Below are positions 26,039 through 37,700 of a stretch of DNA of 64,000 nucleotides, piece by piece. The stretch spans positions 1 through 64,000 of the forward strand of contig NZ_QTQP01000040.1 in the NCBI RefSeq assembly GCF_003854275.1, given 5' to 3'. The notes below the pieces were generated by a model, which was not told the origin of the DNA, searched no databases, and was given only the letters and a program-made list of their open reading frames with translations. Numbering within the stretch: the stretch's first letter is position 1; every line of letters starts with the position of its first letter. A program made the position numbers and the translations under genes. The DNA comes from Burkholderia sp. Bp8963 (GTDB lineage: Bacteria; Pseudomonadota; Gammaproteobacteria; Burkholderiales; Burkholderiaceae).

Positions 26039-26776
26039 ATGACAGGCTACCGGGCGGCGGCCGGTGCGCTGGCGCTTGCCGTATGCGTCGGATGGTGGGG
26101 TTTCCTGACGACGCAGTGTGCCTGGGCGCGGGACGCCGATGAGGCCGACGTAGCCAACGCGCCGGGCGCGCGGCACTTCGATCTTCCGGCGCAGCCGCTG
26201 GCGGAGCTGTTGCGGGCGTTCTACTCGACGAGCCTCGTGGTGGTGGCGCCGAAGCCGCTGATTGACGGCCGGGTCAGCGCGCCGGTTCACGGCACCTATC
26301 TGCCGGCGGACGCGTTGCGCGTGGCGCTGGCCGGCACCGGACTGCGGGCGAAAATCGTCGGCGCCGATCAGGCGGTCATCGAGCAGGACGATGCGGCGCC
26401 GGCACCGCCGGCCCGTCCGCAGCCAACGACGAACAACACCGACGGTGCGCTGGATGGCGGCGACTACCGTCCATATATCGCGATGATCCAGGCGAACCTG
26501 ACCACTGCACTGTGCGCGACACCGCTGACCCGGCCGGGTGATTACCGGCTGGCCGCGCAATTGCAGATCGACCGCGGCGGCAAGGTCACGATGGTCGACC
26601 TGCTCGCATCGACCGGCATGCCGGCGCGGGACGCCGCGATCGGCCGTGCGCTCCGCGCGCTGACGATCGACGCGCCGCCGCCCGCGGGATTCCCCGTGCC
26701 GGTGACGATTCTGCTGCGCCCGGCCGGCAACGGGATCCACGCCGACTGTCCGCCTGCCGACCAGGAGGCGCGGTAA
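26039..26776 (+). CDS. Secreted STN-domain protein with TonB-C-like C-terminus (module 2)
   Basis: 245 residues from ATG 26039, chosen because it leads directly into a signal sequence (AAAGALALAVCVGWWGFL, cleavage near CAWA). The STN domain is at about 44-100 (FDLPAQPLAELLRAFYSTS, then GTYLPADALRVALAGTGL). A Pro-rich linker is followed by the TonB-C-like end (YRLAAQLQIDRGGKVTMVDL, then RDAAIGRALRALTID). Same plan as the module 1 protein, with moderate sequence identity. Six bases separate it from the sigma gene. It is thought to act in the periplasm on the FecR-like protein; the inducing signal is unknown. Confidence 0.75.
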   Translation: MTGYRAAAGALALAVCVGWWGFLTTQCAWARDADEADVANAPGARHFDLPAQPLAELLRAFYSTSLVVVAPKPLIDGRVSAPVHGTYLPADALRVALAGTGLRAKIVGADQAVIEQDDAAPAPPARPQPTTNNTDGALDGGDYRPYIAMIQANLTTALCATPLTRPGDYRLAAQLQIDRGGKVTMVDLLASTGMPARDAAIGRALRALTIDAPPPAGFPVPVTILLRPAGNGIHADCPPADQEAR

Positions 26777-26782
26777 CGCATC

Positions 26783-27331
26783 ATGACCGACAGCACCCGC
26801 AGCCACCTGAAGAAGCTGCTCGAATCCCGCTACGCGCACTGGCTTCGCCGCTTCGAGCGCCTGGTCGGCACGCGGGATCGCGCGGCCGACCTGTTGCACG
26901 AAACCTGGCTGAAGCTGGAGAATGCCAGCGTGCCCGGCACCGTGTCGAATTCCGAAGCGTATCTGATGCGCATGGCGAACAACCTCGCGATCGACCAGCA
27001 TCGCCGCGACCAGCATTACGTCGATCAGGCGGACATCGACGAGGTGCTGGAGATTCCCGACGATCGCGCGGACCCCGAGCGGATCGTCGGCGCGCGGCTG
27101 ACCATCGACCTGCTGACCGAGGTGCTGCAGGAACTGCCGCCGCGGCGCAGGGCGATCCTGCTGGCTGCCCGCGTCGAAGGCCAACTGAACAAGGAAATCG
27201 CCGAGCGGATGGGGATTTCGCTTCGGCTCGTCGAGCTCGAGCTCCGTCAAGCGATCGGCCATTGCCTCGAGCGCATGAACGAGCGCGGCGAGAGTGGCGA
27301 GAGCCATACCAGCGGGCGGCGGAAATTTTGA
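26783..27331 (+). CDS. ECF sigma factor, FecI-like (module 2)
   Basis: 182 residues, the same length as the module 1 sigma. Region 2: DLLHETWLKLENASV and SEAYLMRMANNLAIDQHRRD. Region 4: LPPRRRAILLAARVEGQLNK, then EIAERMGISLRLVELELRQA. The end is again GRRKF. The recognition helix differs from module 1 (GISLRLVELEL versus GISESLVEKEL), so the two sigmas may read different promoters. It lies between the STN and FecR genes in one operon. Confidence 0.9.
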   Translation: MTDSTRSHLKKLLESRYAHWLRRFERLVGTRDRAADLLHETWLKLENASVPGTVSNSEAYLMRMANNLAIDQHRRDQHYVDQADIDEVLEIPDDRADPERIVGARLTIDLLTEVLQELPPRRRAILLAARVEGQLNKEIAERMGISLRLVELELRQAIGHCLERMNERGESGESHTSGRRKF

Positions 27332-27339
27332 ATACCACG

Positions 27340-28362
27340 ATGATGACCCACTCGGACGACCCTCGCGACGACGTACAGGCCCAGGCGGCGATGTGGCTCG
27401 TGCATCTGCGCTCGGGGCAGGTCACGCCGGACCAGCTCAACGCGTTCAAGGACTGGTGCGCCGCGAATCCGCAGACGGCAGCGACGGTGCGCGAGATGTG
27501 GGCCGGCCTGCGGCCGGCCGGCGTTCGCGTCGCCGAGCAGGAGGCAGCGACGGCAGCGGCCGCGGCCGCGCGGTCGGCCGTGGGCCAACCCCGCCGGCAG
27601 CCAGCGTTGCGGCCCGGCCGGCGCGCGTTCGTCGGCTTCGCGGTCGCGGCGGGCGCGTCGTGGCTCGCGTTGCGTCCGCCGTTCGAGTTGTGGCCCGCGC
27701 TCACGGATCTCGTCGCCGACTATCGGACGGGCACCGGCGAGCAACGCCAGATCGCCGTCGGTGAAGGGGTGACGGTCGCGATGAGCGCGCAGACGCGGAT
27801 CGATGCGCTGCGCGTTTCGTCCGGATCCGCGCCGCACCGCGGGATCGACCTGCTGGCCGGCGAGGCGGAGATCGTCGCCGAGCCGCCGGCGCGCGAGCCG
27901 GGGGGCACGGGCGGGTTCGTCGTCGTCGCGGGCCGGGGCCGGATGCTCGCGACGCGGGCCCGGTTCGACGTCCGTCGCGGCGGTGACGGGCAGGTCTGTG
28001 TCACCTGCGTGTCCGGCTCGGTCGCGTTCGAGCATCCGCACACCCGCCTGACCTTGTCGGCCGCGCAGCAGCTCGTGTATGACGACCGCGTCGTCCATCC
28101 CGTTTCCACCGTCGATCCCGCTGCTGTCGTCGCGTGGCGCCGCGGGATGCTCGTGTTCGATGGCGTGCCGCTCGCGCAGGTCATCGACGAAATCAACCGC
28201 TATCGCCCCGGGCGGGTGGTTCTCAGGAACGCGTCGTTGGGCCGCATGAGCGTGGCCGCGCAGGCGCCGATTGCCCGCCTCGATGCGCTGATCGACACGC
28301 TGAGCCAGGCGTACGGCGCGCGCATCACGCGGCTCCCCGGCGGCATCGTCGTTCTCACCTGA
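27340..28362 (+). CDS. FecR-like anti-sigma/signal transducer (module 2)
   Basis: 340 residues from ATG 27340 (a second ATG follows at once; a TTG at 27328 overlapping the sigma stop is another option). The N-terminal domain has AAMWLVHLRSGQ and FKDWCAANPQTA. A twin-arginine stretch (GRRAFVGF) precedes the membrane helix. The FecR domain includes DYRTGTGEQRQIAV and the conserved CVTC motif (QVCVTCVSGSVAF). The STN-like end has FDGVPLAQVIDEINRYRPGR and LPGGIVVL. Strongly similar to module 1. The gene ends 400 bp before exoprotein 2. Confidence 0.88.
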   Translation: MMTHSDDPRDDVQAQAAMWLVHLRSGQVTPDQLNAFKDWCAANPQTAATVREMWAGLRPAGVRVAEQEAATAAAAAARSAVGQPRRQPALRPGRRAFVGFAVAAGASWLALRPPFELWPALTDLVADYRTGTGEQRQIAVGEGVTVAMSAQTRIDALRVSSGSAPHRGIDLLAGEAEIVAEPPAREPGGTGGFVVVAGRGRMLATRARFDVRRGGDGQVCVTCVSGSVAFEHPHTRLTLSAAQQLVYDDRVVHPVSTVDPAAVVAWRRGMLVFDGVPLAQVIDEINRYRPGRVVLRNASLGRMSVAAQAPIARLDALIDTLSQAYGARITRLPGGIVVLT

Positions 28363-28762
28363 CGCGCGTCCGTCTGCCGTCCGCCGGCGGCACCCGCGGG
28401 CCACGCGCTTGCGGTATTCGGCGCGTCACCCGTCATCTCCCATGAGGCCGTGAAATCCGGCGCCTCGCATCGCGCGCGTGCAACACGCGGATGAGAGGCT
28501 GCGGATCAGGGCTGTGCGCGTCCGGACGGCCGTCGTTCGAGCAACGCCATTTCGCAATCTCTTGCGGTATCCGGATTCTCGCGCGTCATCGTAAATGAGT
28601 CGTCCAGTTCCGGCCTCGTGCTCCCGAGCCTGCCCGGTATCGGCGCGTGCGTTTGCGCACGCACGCCGGTATCCGCTGCTCGTCCCGTGCGAGGCGGAGG
28701 GCTGCCTGTCCTCGAACTGGCCATCCATTCGTTGTCGTTTGCCTAACCAAATCGGGTTCGTT
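28363..28762 (+). promoter_or_regulatory. Leader region of exoprotein 2 with a repeated CTTGCGGTATYCGG motif
   Basis: No gene. CTTGCGGTATTCGG (28408-28421) and CTTGCGGTATCCGG (28561-28574) each precede CGCGTCA and CGTCATC. TTTGCGGTATTCGG also occurs at 3843-3856, upstream of the lipoprotein/STN locus. A regulator or sigma site is possible; no classical -35/-10 pair was found. Confidence 0.4.
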
Positions 28763-31700
28763 ATGCCATCGCGGGTGTCGGAAAGCAGCGGTCGTACCAG
28801 CCAGCAGTCGGGCGCAGCCAGGGTCGCTCAGGAAGCGTTTTTGCTGCGGCTTCGGCCGCTCCGTCATGCCGTGGTGCTGATGCTCGCGGCGGGCGTCGCC
28901 GCGCATGTGCAGGCAGCCGGCATCATGAATCTCGGGCAGGCGACGGCGCGTGCGTCGGGCGGCGGTGCGGGCGGCAGCGGCGTGCCGGGCGTGCCGAACC
29001 TCGGCGTGTCGGCGCAGCAGGCGTTGCAGGCGAGCCAGCCGTCGATCCGCAATCTCGGGCATGCGGCGCAGGCAGTGGCCGCGCAAATCGCCGCGCAGCA
29101 GAGTGCGGCTGCTGCGGTGGCCGGGCTGCCGTCGACCGTGCCGAACGGGCTCGTGCCGGGCGGGTTGCAAGTGGCGCCGGGCATCACCTTCGCGAAGGAC
29201 AACAACGGCAACCTGATCAGCCAGAACACCGACGCGAGCAATCCGCTGCTGTGGGTCAACGCAAACGGGCCGCAGCAGACGGTGGACAGCAGCGGCCACG
29301 TGAACGTGGACGTCAAGCAGACCGGACAGAACGCGGTGCTGACGTGGGAGACGATGAACGTCGGCCGGCAGACGACGCTGAACTTCGACCAGTCGGCGGG
29401 CAAGCAGACGAACGGCGCGAACAACTGGGCGGTGCTGAACCGGATCAACGATCCGAGCGGGCGGCCGAGCCAGATTCTCGGCAACGTCACCGCACAGGGC
29501 GCGGTGTACGTGATCAACCGCAACGGCGCGCTGTTCGGCGCGGGGTCGCAGGTGAACGTGCATTCGCTGGTCGCGTCGTCGCTGAACCTGCTCGACATGA
29601 AGAACCAGCCGGTGCCGACGCCCGACGGGATCGCCGCGAGCAACCAGCAGTTCCTGAGCCTGCCGGCGGGCACGACGGGTGGCCTCGCGTATCCGGAGTC
29701 TGGAAATTCGACCACGGTGCAAGGGGCGGCCGGGGTACCGAACGAAGTGCTGGGCCTCGGCAACACGGCGAACGTCAGCGGTCCGTATCAGGCGCCGGGC
29801 GACATCACGATCGAGCCGGGCGCATCGATCACGACGCATACCAACGGCACGGTCAGCGACGGCGGCTTTGTGCTGGTGGCGGCGCCGAACGTGACGAACG
29901 GCGGCAGCATCACGGCAACGGCCGGGCAGGTCGTGCTTGCGGCGGGCGTGGGTGTCAGCGTCCGGCCCAACGCGTTCGGCGCGAAGAATCCGCAGATCCT
30001 GCTGCCGGAGTTGAGCGGACAGCTCGTGACGACTGACCTGCAAAGCGGCGCGTCGATCGACATCACGCCGGCCGGCACATTGACCAATACGGGCATCGTG
30101 CAGGCCGCACGCGGCAACGTGAACCTGCTGGGCAGCCGCGTCGCGCAGAACGGCGTGGTGGGCGTGACGACGAGCGTGAACACGCCGGGCACGATCACGA
30201 TCTCGACGGCCGACGAGTACAGCTCGAACAATCCGTCGGGTAACGCGTATCCGGGACGAGGGCAGGCGACGGGCGGGGTCGGCGGCGCGGACGATGTGCA
30301 CCGTGCGGGCCTGCTGAGCTTCGGCCCCGGATCGGTGACGATGGTGCTGCCGGACGACAACGGGCAGACGGCGACGTCGACGCCGGGCACGGTGTTCACG
30401 CCGGGCAGCATCGCGATGACGGCGGGCGCGGTGTGGTTCCAGGGCGGGGCGTTGGTCGAGGCGCCGGGTTCGAGCGTGACGGTGACGGCATTGACGCCGT
30501 CGGTTGCCGGTGTCGTCCCGCCGGGGCAAACCGCGGTGCCCGGCCGGATCTATCTGGACGACGGCGCGACGATCGACGTGTCGGGCCTCGCGAACGTCGA
30601 GTTGCCGATTTCGAAGACGCTGCTCACGATCGACCGGATCGGCCAGAACGAGCTGGCGGATTCACCGCTGCTGCGCAACGGGTTCCTGTTTGGCTTGAAG
30701 GGCGTAGTGGTCGACAGCACGCTGACAGGCACCCGTAGCGACGGCGTGCAGTGGGTCGGCAGCCCGATCCTGAACCTGTCGGGTTACGCGAACCTGATGC
30801 CGCGCACGGTCGATCAGCTGCTGACGAACGGCGGCACGATCACGCTGTCGGGCAACGAAGTGATGACGGCCGCCGGTTCATCGATGAACCTGAACGGCGG
30901 CTACGTGCATTACGACGGCGGGATGGTCAACACGACACGGCTCGTCGATGCGAACGGCGCGATCGTGCCGATCGGACAGGCGAATCCGTACGATACCTAT
31001 GTCGGCATTGCCGGCGAGTTCACCGAATCGCATCCGCGCTGGGGCGTGACGAAGTCGTGGTACAACCCGCTGCAAACGGGGGGCGTGTACCAGGGCGACT
31101 ACATCGTCGGCGGCAACGCGGGCACGCTCGATCTGTATGCGTCGCAGGCGCTGGTGCTCGACGGCGACATCAGCGCACAGGCGTTCGGCGGATCGAAGCA
31201 GGTGCAGGGCAACAGCCTGCCGTCGGGCGGCACGCTCAACCTCGGCGTCGATCCGAAGCTCGGCAGCGGCGCGGTGATCGGCCTCGCATGGAACAAGAGC
31301 AGCGGCGCGCCGTCCGGTGTTTCGGGCCTCGTGATCCTGCAGGACCAGGCGCCGCCGCTGGACGATCTGATGCCGGGTTTTTCGATCGATACGCCGCTCG
31401 CAGGGAGCGCGTCGCCAACGCCGGCCGCCAGCGATCCGCAAAGCCTGCTGACGACGATGGTGGTGCCGGTCGCGACGCTGAACAACGGCGGCTTCGCGAA
31501 CCTGAGCGTGACCGAGGACTACACCGCGGGCAAGGGCATCGTGGTCGGGCAGGGCACACAACTGAACCTGCAGCCGGGCGGTTCCATTACGCTCAGCAGC
31601 CCGCCGGTCGGCGCGGACGTCAACGTGGCGGGGCGTCTGTCCGCGCCGTCGGGCACGATTTCGATCGCGAGCGGCGGCAACGTCGTGGTGGGACCGCAGG

Positions 31701-34700
31701 GCGTGATCAGTGCCGCCGGCCAGTGGGTGAACAACGACGTGCGGGTGCTGCCGGGCACGACGCCCGGAAACAGCCAGTTCATCAACGGCGGCAGCATTTC
31801 GCTGTCGGCGAACGAGAGCTCGGTCGGGTTGAGCGACGGCACTTACTCGGACACGACCGGCTCGATCGTGCTGCAGCCGGGCAGCGTGCTGGACGTGTCG
31901 GGCGGCGGCGAGATGCTCGCGAACGGCCAGCTGCTGATGCAGAACGGCGTGCCGATGGGGCGGGCCGGCAATGTGTCGCTGAGCACGTACGTGGCGCCGC
32001 AGAACCTGCAATTCGGACATATCGACGTTCACGGGCACTACCTGCCCACCGCGCAGCCGACGGCCGGCACGCTCGCGCTGGGCGGCACGATCCTGAGCGA
32101 AGGATTTTCCGGCGGCGGCACGTTGACGCTGCAGGCACTCGGCTTCCGGATCGGCGGCGATCCGTCGGCGGCGTCGCCATGGGACGTTTATCTGCCCGCG
32201 AGCTTCTTCTCGCAGCAGGGCTTCGGCAAGTACGTGCTGAACGCGTTCTACGACACGACAGTGGCGCCCGGTACATCGATCGTGCTGACGCAGCAGAACC
32301 GCCTCCCGGACGTGCTGGCGCTGCAGCAGGCGGGCACGGGCACGAACCTGTCGACGGCGGGCCTGACGACGAGCGGCCAGTTCGATGCGTATCACCGGCA
32401 GGCGACGAGCCTCGTGCTGACGGCGGGCAGCGACGTGTCGTGGCAGGCATCGCCGACTACGCTGCCGTCTTATCCGGACGTGACCGGCGCGGTCACGCTG
32501 TCGGCCGGCGCGTCGATCCAGGCGGATGCCGGTGCGAGCATCGGCTTCGGTTCGCCGACGCAGGTGACGGTGCTGGGTTCCGTGCATGCGCCGGGCGGTT
32601 CGATCATGCTGAGCGCGGACTCGGGCGGCTCGTTTGCGCAGCCAGGGCAGTTCAGCGTCTACGTCACGAGCAACAGCCGGTCGGTCTGGCTCGGCCCCGA
32701 TGCGACGCTCGACGTGTCGGGCGTTGCGCTGGCCAATCCGCTCGCCGCGCCGGTCAAGGCAGGCGGTCAAACTGTCTTGCCGAACATCGGCAAGGTATTG
32801 CCGGGAGGTTCGGTGACGCTGTCGAGCGATGCCGGCTATGTCGTCGCGCAGGCCGGTTCGAAGATCGACGTGTCGGGCACGGTGGCGCACTTCGACCAGT
32901 TGCAGGCGAACGGCACGGTTGCGTCGCAGCCGGTGTGGAGCAACGCAGGCTCGATTACGCTGTCCGCCGCAAACGGCCTGTTTGCGGATGCAACGCTGTC
33001 CGCCCACGCCGGCGCTGCACAGGCAGGCGGTGGCACGCTGACGGTCCTGCCGCGCCAGAACGGTGGCGTGCCGGGCGCGACCGCGCTGGTCGTGCGGCAG
33101 AGCGGGACGCTCGCGCCCGCCGGGCTGGCGCCGGGCCAGGACTTTACGACGGCGATCGACCCGACCACCGGTCAGCCGATCGGGCAGCCGACCGGCGTGA
33201 TCCAGTTCGCCGCCGATCGCCTGAACGGCTCGGGGATTTCGAACCTCGTGCTGGGCGACAGCACACCGCCTCCGCTCCCGATGCCGTTCACGCCGATCGC
33301 GTTTGCCGGCAACGTGAACCTGACGTTGCCGGGGTCGGTGACGCTGAATACCAGCCGGATCGCCGCACTGGGCCTCGACCAGCTCGACACGCTGCTGTCG
33401 ACGCCGGCTCAGCAGTGGGGCAGCAACACGGCGCTGTCGGCCATGCTCGCGCAAGCGCCGGCGAATCCGCTCGGCACGCATGTGACGATCGACGCGCCGT
33501 ATGTCGCGGTGGTCGGGCCGGTGAATACGTCGTTGTCTCCTCAATTCACGCCGGTCGCGACGGTGTCGGATGCGACGCTGAACGTCAATGCGTCGTTCAT
33601 CGACCTGCGCAATCAGGTCCAGCTGAACAACTTCGGGCACGCGAACTTCGACAGCCACGGCGATATCCGGTTGAGCTCGACGAACGTGGCGACGAACGGC
33701 CCCGTCGCGCTGATGCCCGGCGCGTTGTATACGCCCGGCGATCTGACGTTCAACGCGGCAAGCGTGTATCCGGCGACGGGCAGCACGTTCATCGTCGACG
33801 CGGTCGGGCCGGCCGATCCGGTCACGGGCACGCCCGCGCCCACGACGGTCACGTTCGCGTCGAACGGCGCGTCAGGCACACCGCTGTCGGCCGGCGGTGC
33901 GCTGCTGGTGGACGCGACGAACATCGTGCAGGGCGGCGCGGTGCACGCGCCGTTCGGCACGCTCGTGTTCGGCGTGGGCGACCCGACGAACGCTGCGACG
34001 CTGGCGCAGTTCAACAGCCTGCCGCTGGTCGCGACCGATTCGGTGCGGTTCGCGAACGGCAGCATCACGTCGGTATCGGGCAGCGGCGCGATCATTCCGT
34101 ACGGCACGACAATCGACGGTGTCGAGTGGCGGTTCAGTCCGCTCGCGGGCGTGACGGCGTACGATCTGAGCGCGCCGCCGGCGAAGTTCATTGGTGTGAA
34201 CGGCAGCCGCGTCGCACTCGACAAGGGCGCAACAATCGACCTGTCGGGCGGCGGCGACCTGCAGGCGGCCGAGTGGGTGCCGGGCACGGGCGGCACGCGG
34301 GACGTGCTGTCGCAGTACAACATCAGCTACGCGAGCGGCAAAGGCGCGACGGCCATGCCGATCAACGTGGGCGCGGGGAGCGTCTACGCGATCGTGCCGG
34401 GCGCGCAGTCGCCGGTGGCGGCGTACGACCCGGTGTTTGCGCAGACCGTGCAACCGGACGTCGCCAGCAATGGCACGGCGACGACCACGACCGTGACGCT
34501 CGGTGTCGGCCAGGCGGGCCTGAATGACGCGATTGGCAAGGCCGTGTATCTGGCCGGCGTGCCGGGGCTGGCGCCGGGCTACTACACGCTGCTGCCGGGC
34601 AAGTACGCGACGTTGCGCGGTGCGTATCGGGTGACGGTGTCGAGCATGACGGGCAACGTGGCGCCGGGCGCGAGCAAGGTGCTGCCGGATGGCACGGTGG

Positions 34701-37700
34701 TGACGGCAGGCTACTTTGCGGATGCGGTCACGGGCAGCCGCAGCGCGACGCCCACGCTGTTCAACGTGCAATCGGGGCCGGTGTGGCAGCAGTACTCGCA
34801 GTACACGCTGAGGGACGCCAACAGCTTCTTCACGTCGCTTGCGGCAAGCAAGGGGAACGTGACGCCGCCGCTACCGATGGATAGCGGGCAACTGGTGCTG
34901 GCCGCGACGAAGGCACTGGCGCTCGGTGCGACGCTGAATACGGCGGCCGCTACAGGCGGTGCGCCGGCGGAAGTCGATATCGCGTCGCAGGACATCCAGA
35001 TCACGGGCAATGGCGCGCTGGCGCTGGCGGGCTATCTGCAGATCAGCGGTGACGCGCTCGATTCGCTGAACGCGGGCAGCCTGCTGATCGGTGGCACGCG
35101 CACCGCGACGACGAGCGGTGTGACGATCACGCCGATTGCGAACAGCGTGGTGGTGTCGAACAACGGCAACACGTCGCTGAAGGGACCGGAAATCCTGCTG
35201 GTCACGAAGACCGATGCGAGCGGCACGGACCCGAATGCCGCGAACGGGCTGCGCGTGGATGCGGGCGCGTCGATCGCGGGCACGGGTGATTACCCGGCCG
35301 CGAAGGATCAGCCGATCACGATCGTGGGCGATGGTGCGCTGCTGCGCGTGTCGAACGGCGCGATGGCACCGCTCACGCGTACGGGCGGTAAGGGCACGGG
35401 TCTGCTGACCGTGGGCGCCGGTGCGACGCTCGCGGGCGGTCAGGCGCTGACGCTCGATTCGTCTGGAAACCTGAAGGTCGATCCGAGCGCGGTGCTGTCG
35501 GCGAAGGCAATTACGGCGGACGGCTCGGCGATCACGTTCACGAGCGCGAACGGCGCGGTTGCGGCAAACCTGCCGGGCTTCGTGATCGATCCGGCGGGGC
35601 TCGCGCAGTTCGCGAACGCACAGCAGGTAACGCTGCGCAGCTATGGCGCAATCGGCTTCATCGGCGACGTGAACGCGACGTTCGGCAACAGCGTGGACTT
35701 GAGCGCCGGCACGTTCACGAGCGACGGCGGGCATGTGACGCTGAACGCGCCGCAGATCGAGCTTACGAACGAGACCGGGGCACCTGTCGGAACGGCGACG
35801 TCGGGCAACGGCACGTTGACCGTGAACGCGAAGGAAATTGACTTCGGCGCGGGCACGAAGACGGTGAGCGGATTCGGGAGCGTGTCGATGACGGGCACGG
35901 GCGGCATCGTCGGTCAGAACACGGGCACGTTCGACTTCGGCGCGCTGCCGGTGACGCTCGCAGCGCCCGTGTATCTGGCCGATACGAGTTCGGCATCGAC
36001 GGTGAAGACGACCGGTACGCTGACGCTGAATGGCGCGACCGGCACGGCCCTGACGAAGACGCCGGTGGGTGGCGCATTCAGCTTCATCGGCGGCACGGTC
36101 AGCGACAACGGCGCGACGCTTGCCGCGCCGGCGGGCAACGTGAGCCTGGTCGCAACGAGCGGGAATCTGACGATCGGCAGCGGCTCGACGGTGAGTTCGG
36201 CGGGCGTATCGAAGCAGTTCTTCGACGTGACACGGTATGCGCCGGCGGGGTCGATCACATTGACGGCGGACCACGGTACGGTGGACGTGCAATCCGGCTC
36301 GACGCTGGACTTCTCGGGCGCGAACGGCGGCGGCGCGGCCGGCAGCCTGACGCTGTCGGCACCGCAACAGGTCGTGAACCTGAACGGCACGATCAAGGGC
36401 GGTGCGGCGGCGGGCTACACGGGCGGCTCGCTGTCGCTCGACACGGCCGGTGCGGTGGATCTCGATGGCCTCGCGAAGACGCTCGCATCGAGCGGCGTGA
36501 ACCAGTCGATCACGGTCCACACGAAGTCGGGCAACCTGACGCTGTCGGCCGGCAACGCACTGACCGCACGCACGGTATCGCTGACGGCGGACGGCGGCGC
36601 GGGCAACGCATCGGATACGGCGAACGGCAACGTGAACGTGCTGGGTACGATCGACGCATCGGGCAACGCGGGCGGCGAGATCGATCTGTACGGCAGGAGC
36701 GGGGTGGACATCGAAGGCACGCTGCTCGCGCGCGGATCGGATCCGACCCAGCGAGGCGGCAAGGTGAACGTCGGCACGAGCGCGGTGTTCGATCCGACGA
36801 TTGTCGATCCGGCGACACACCAATCGATCGCGACCAATGCGACCTACGGCTACGAGAACATCGAGCAGGCCAACTCCGGCCGGATCGTGCTGGGCGCGAA
36901 CGCGCTGATCGACGTATCGGGCGGCACTGCGGGCGGGCTGTCGGGCGGCACGGTGAATTTCCGTGCGCCGCTGCTGATGGACGGCTCGGTCAACGTCACA
37001 TTGAATTCGCCGTCGGAGCCGAAGTACGGCATCAAGGGTACGCGCGCGACGACGCTCGAAGCATACGCGGTATGGAGCACGACCGACGCGAGCACCGGCG
37101 CGAAACATTTCGACGGCATCGTCGATCCGGCCGGCTGGTACGACAGCAACGGGCACCTGCTGGCCGGCACGTTTACCGCGCAAGGCACCAATCCGCCGAC
37201 TTTCACATTCACACCGAATGCGACCGGTGATGGCGGCGGCACGTTGACGAACAACGCGACCGGTGCGCAGGCGAACCTGACCGGCAGTCAGGCCGATCTT
37301 GCGTCGCTGCACAGCGGTATCGCGGCGATCGGTTTCGCAGGAATGGACAGCACGTACTTCGCGCCGACCAATCCGAACACCGATCACCAGACGTACTACG
37401 GCGGACAGATCGTGAAGGCCAGCGACGGCACGCTGTCGATGATGCCCGGCACGCTGATGGACTTCGTCCAGAACGGTGTCGGCGTTAATGGGCCGAAGCT
37501 GCAGGGATCCACGGCGAACGTCGCGAATTTCCGGGTGGCGCCTGGCATCGAGTTCGACAATCCGAGCACGGCGATCAACGGCGGCAACATCTCGATCCTG
37601 TCGAACTGGAATCTGGGAACCGGGTTGCCGAACAATAACGGAACGATCGTGCCCGTCTATCGCTACCAGCACACGATCGCGCCGATGCTGACGTTCCGGG

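Noticed and set aside
30751..34527. Plus-strand 1258-residue frame inside exoprotein 2
   Set aside because: Out-of-frame shadow rich in Arg and Gly; the true frame here carries the TPS beta-helix.
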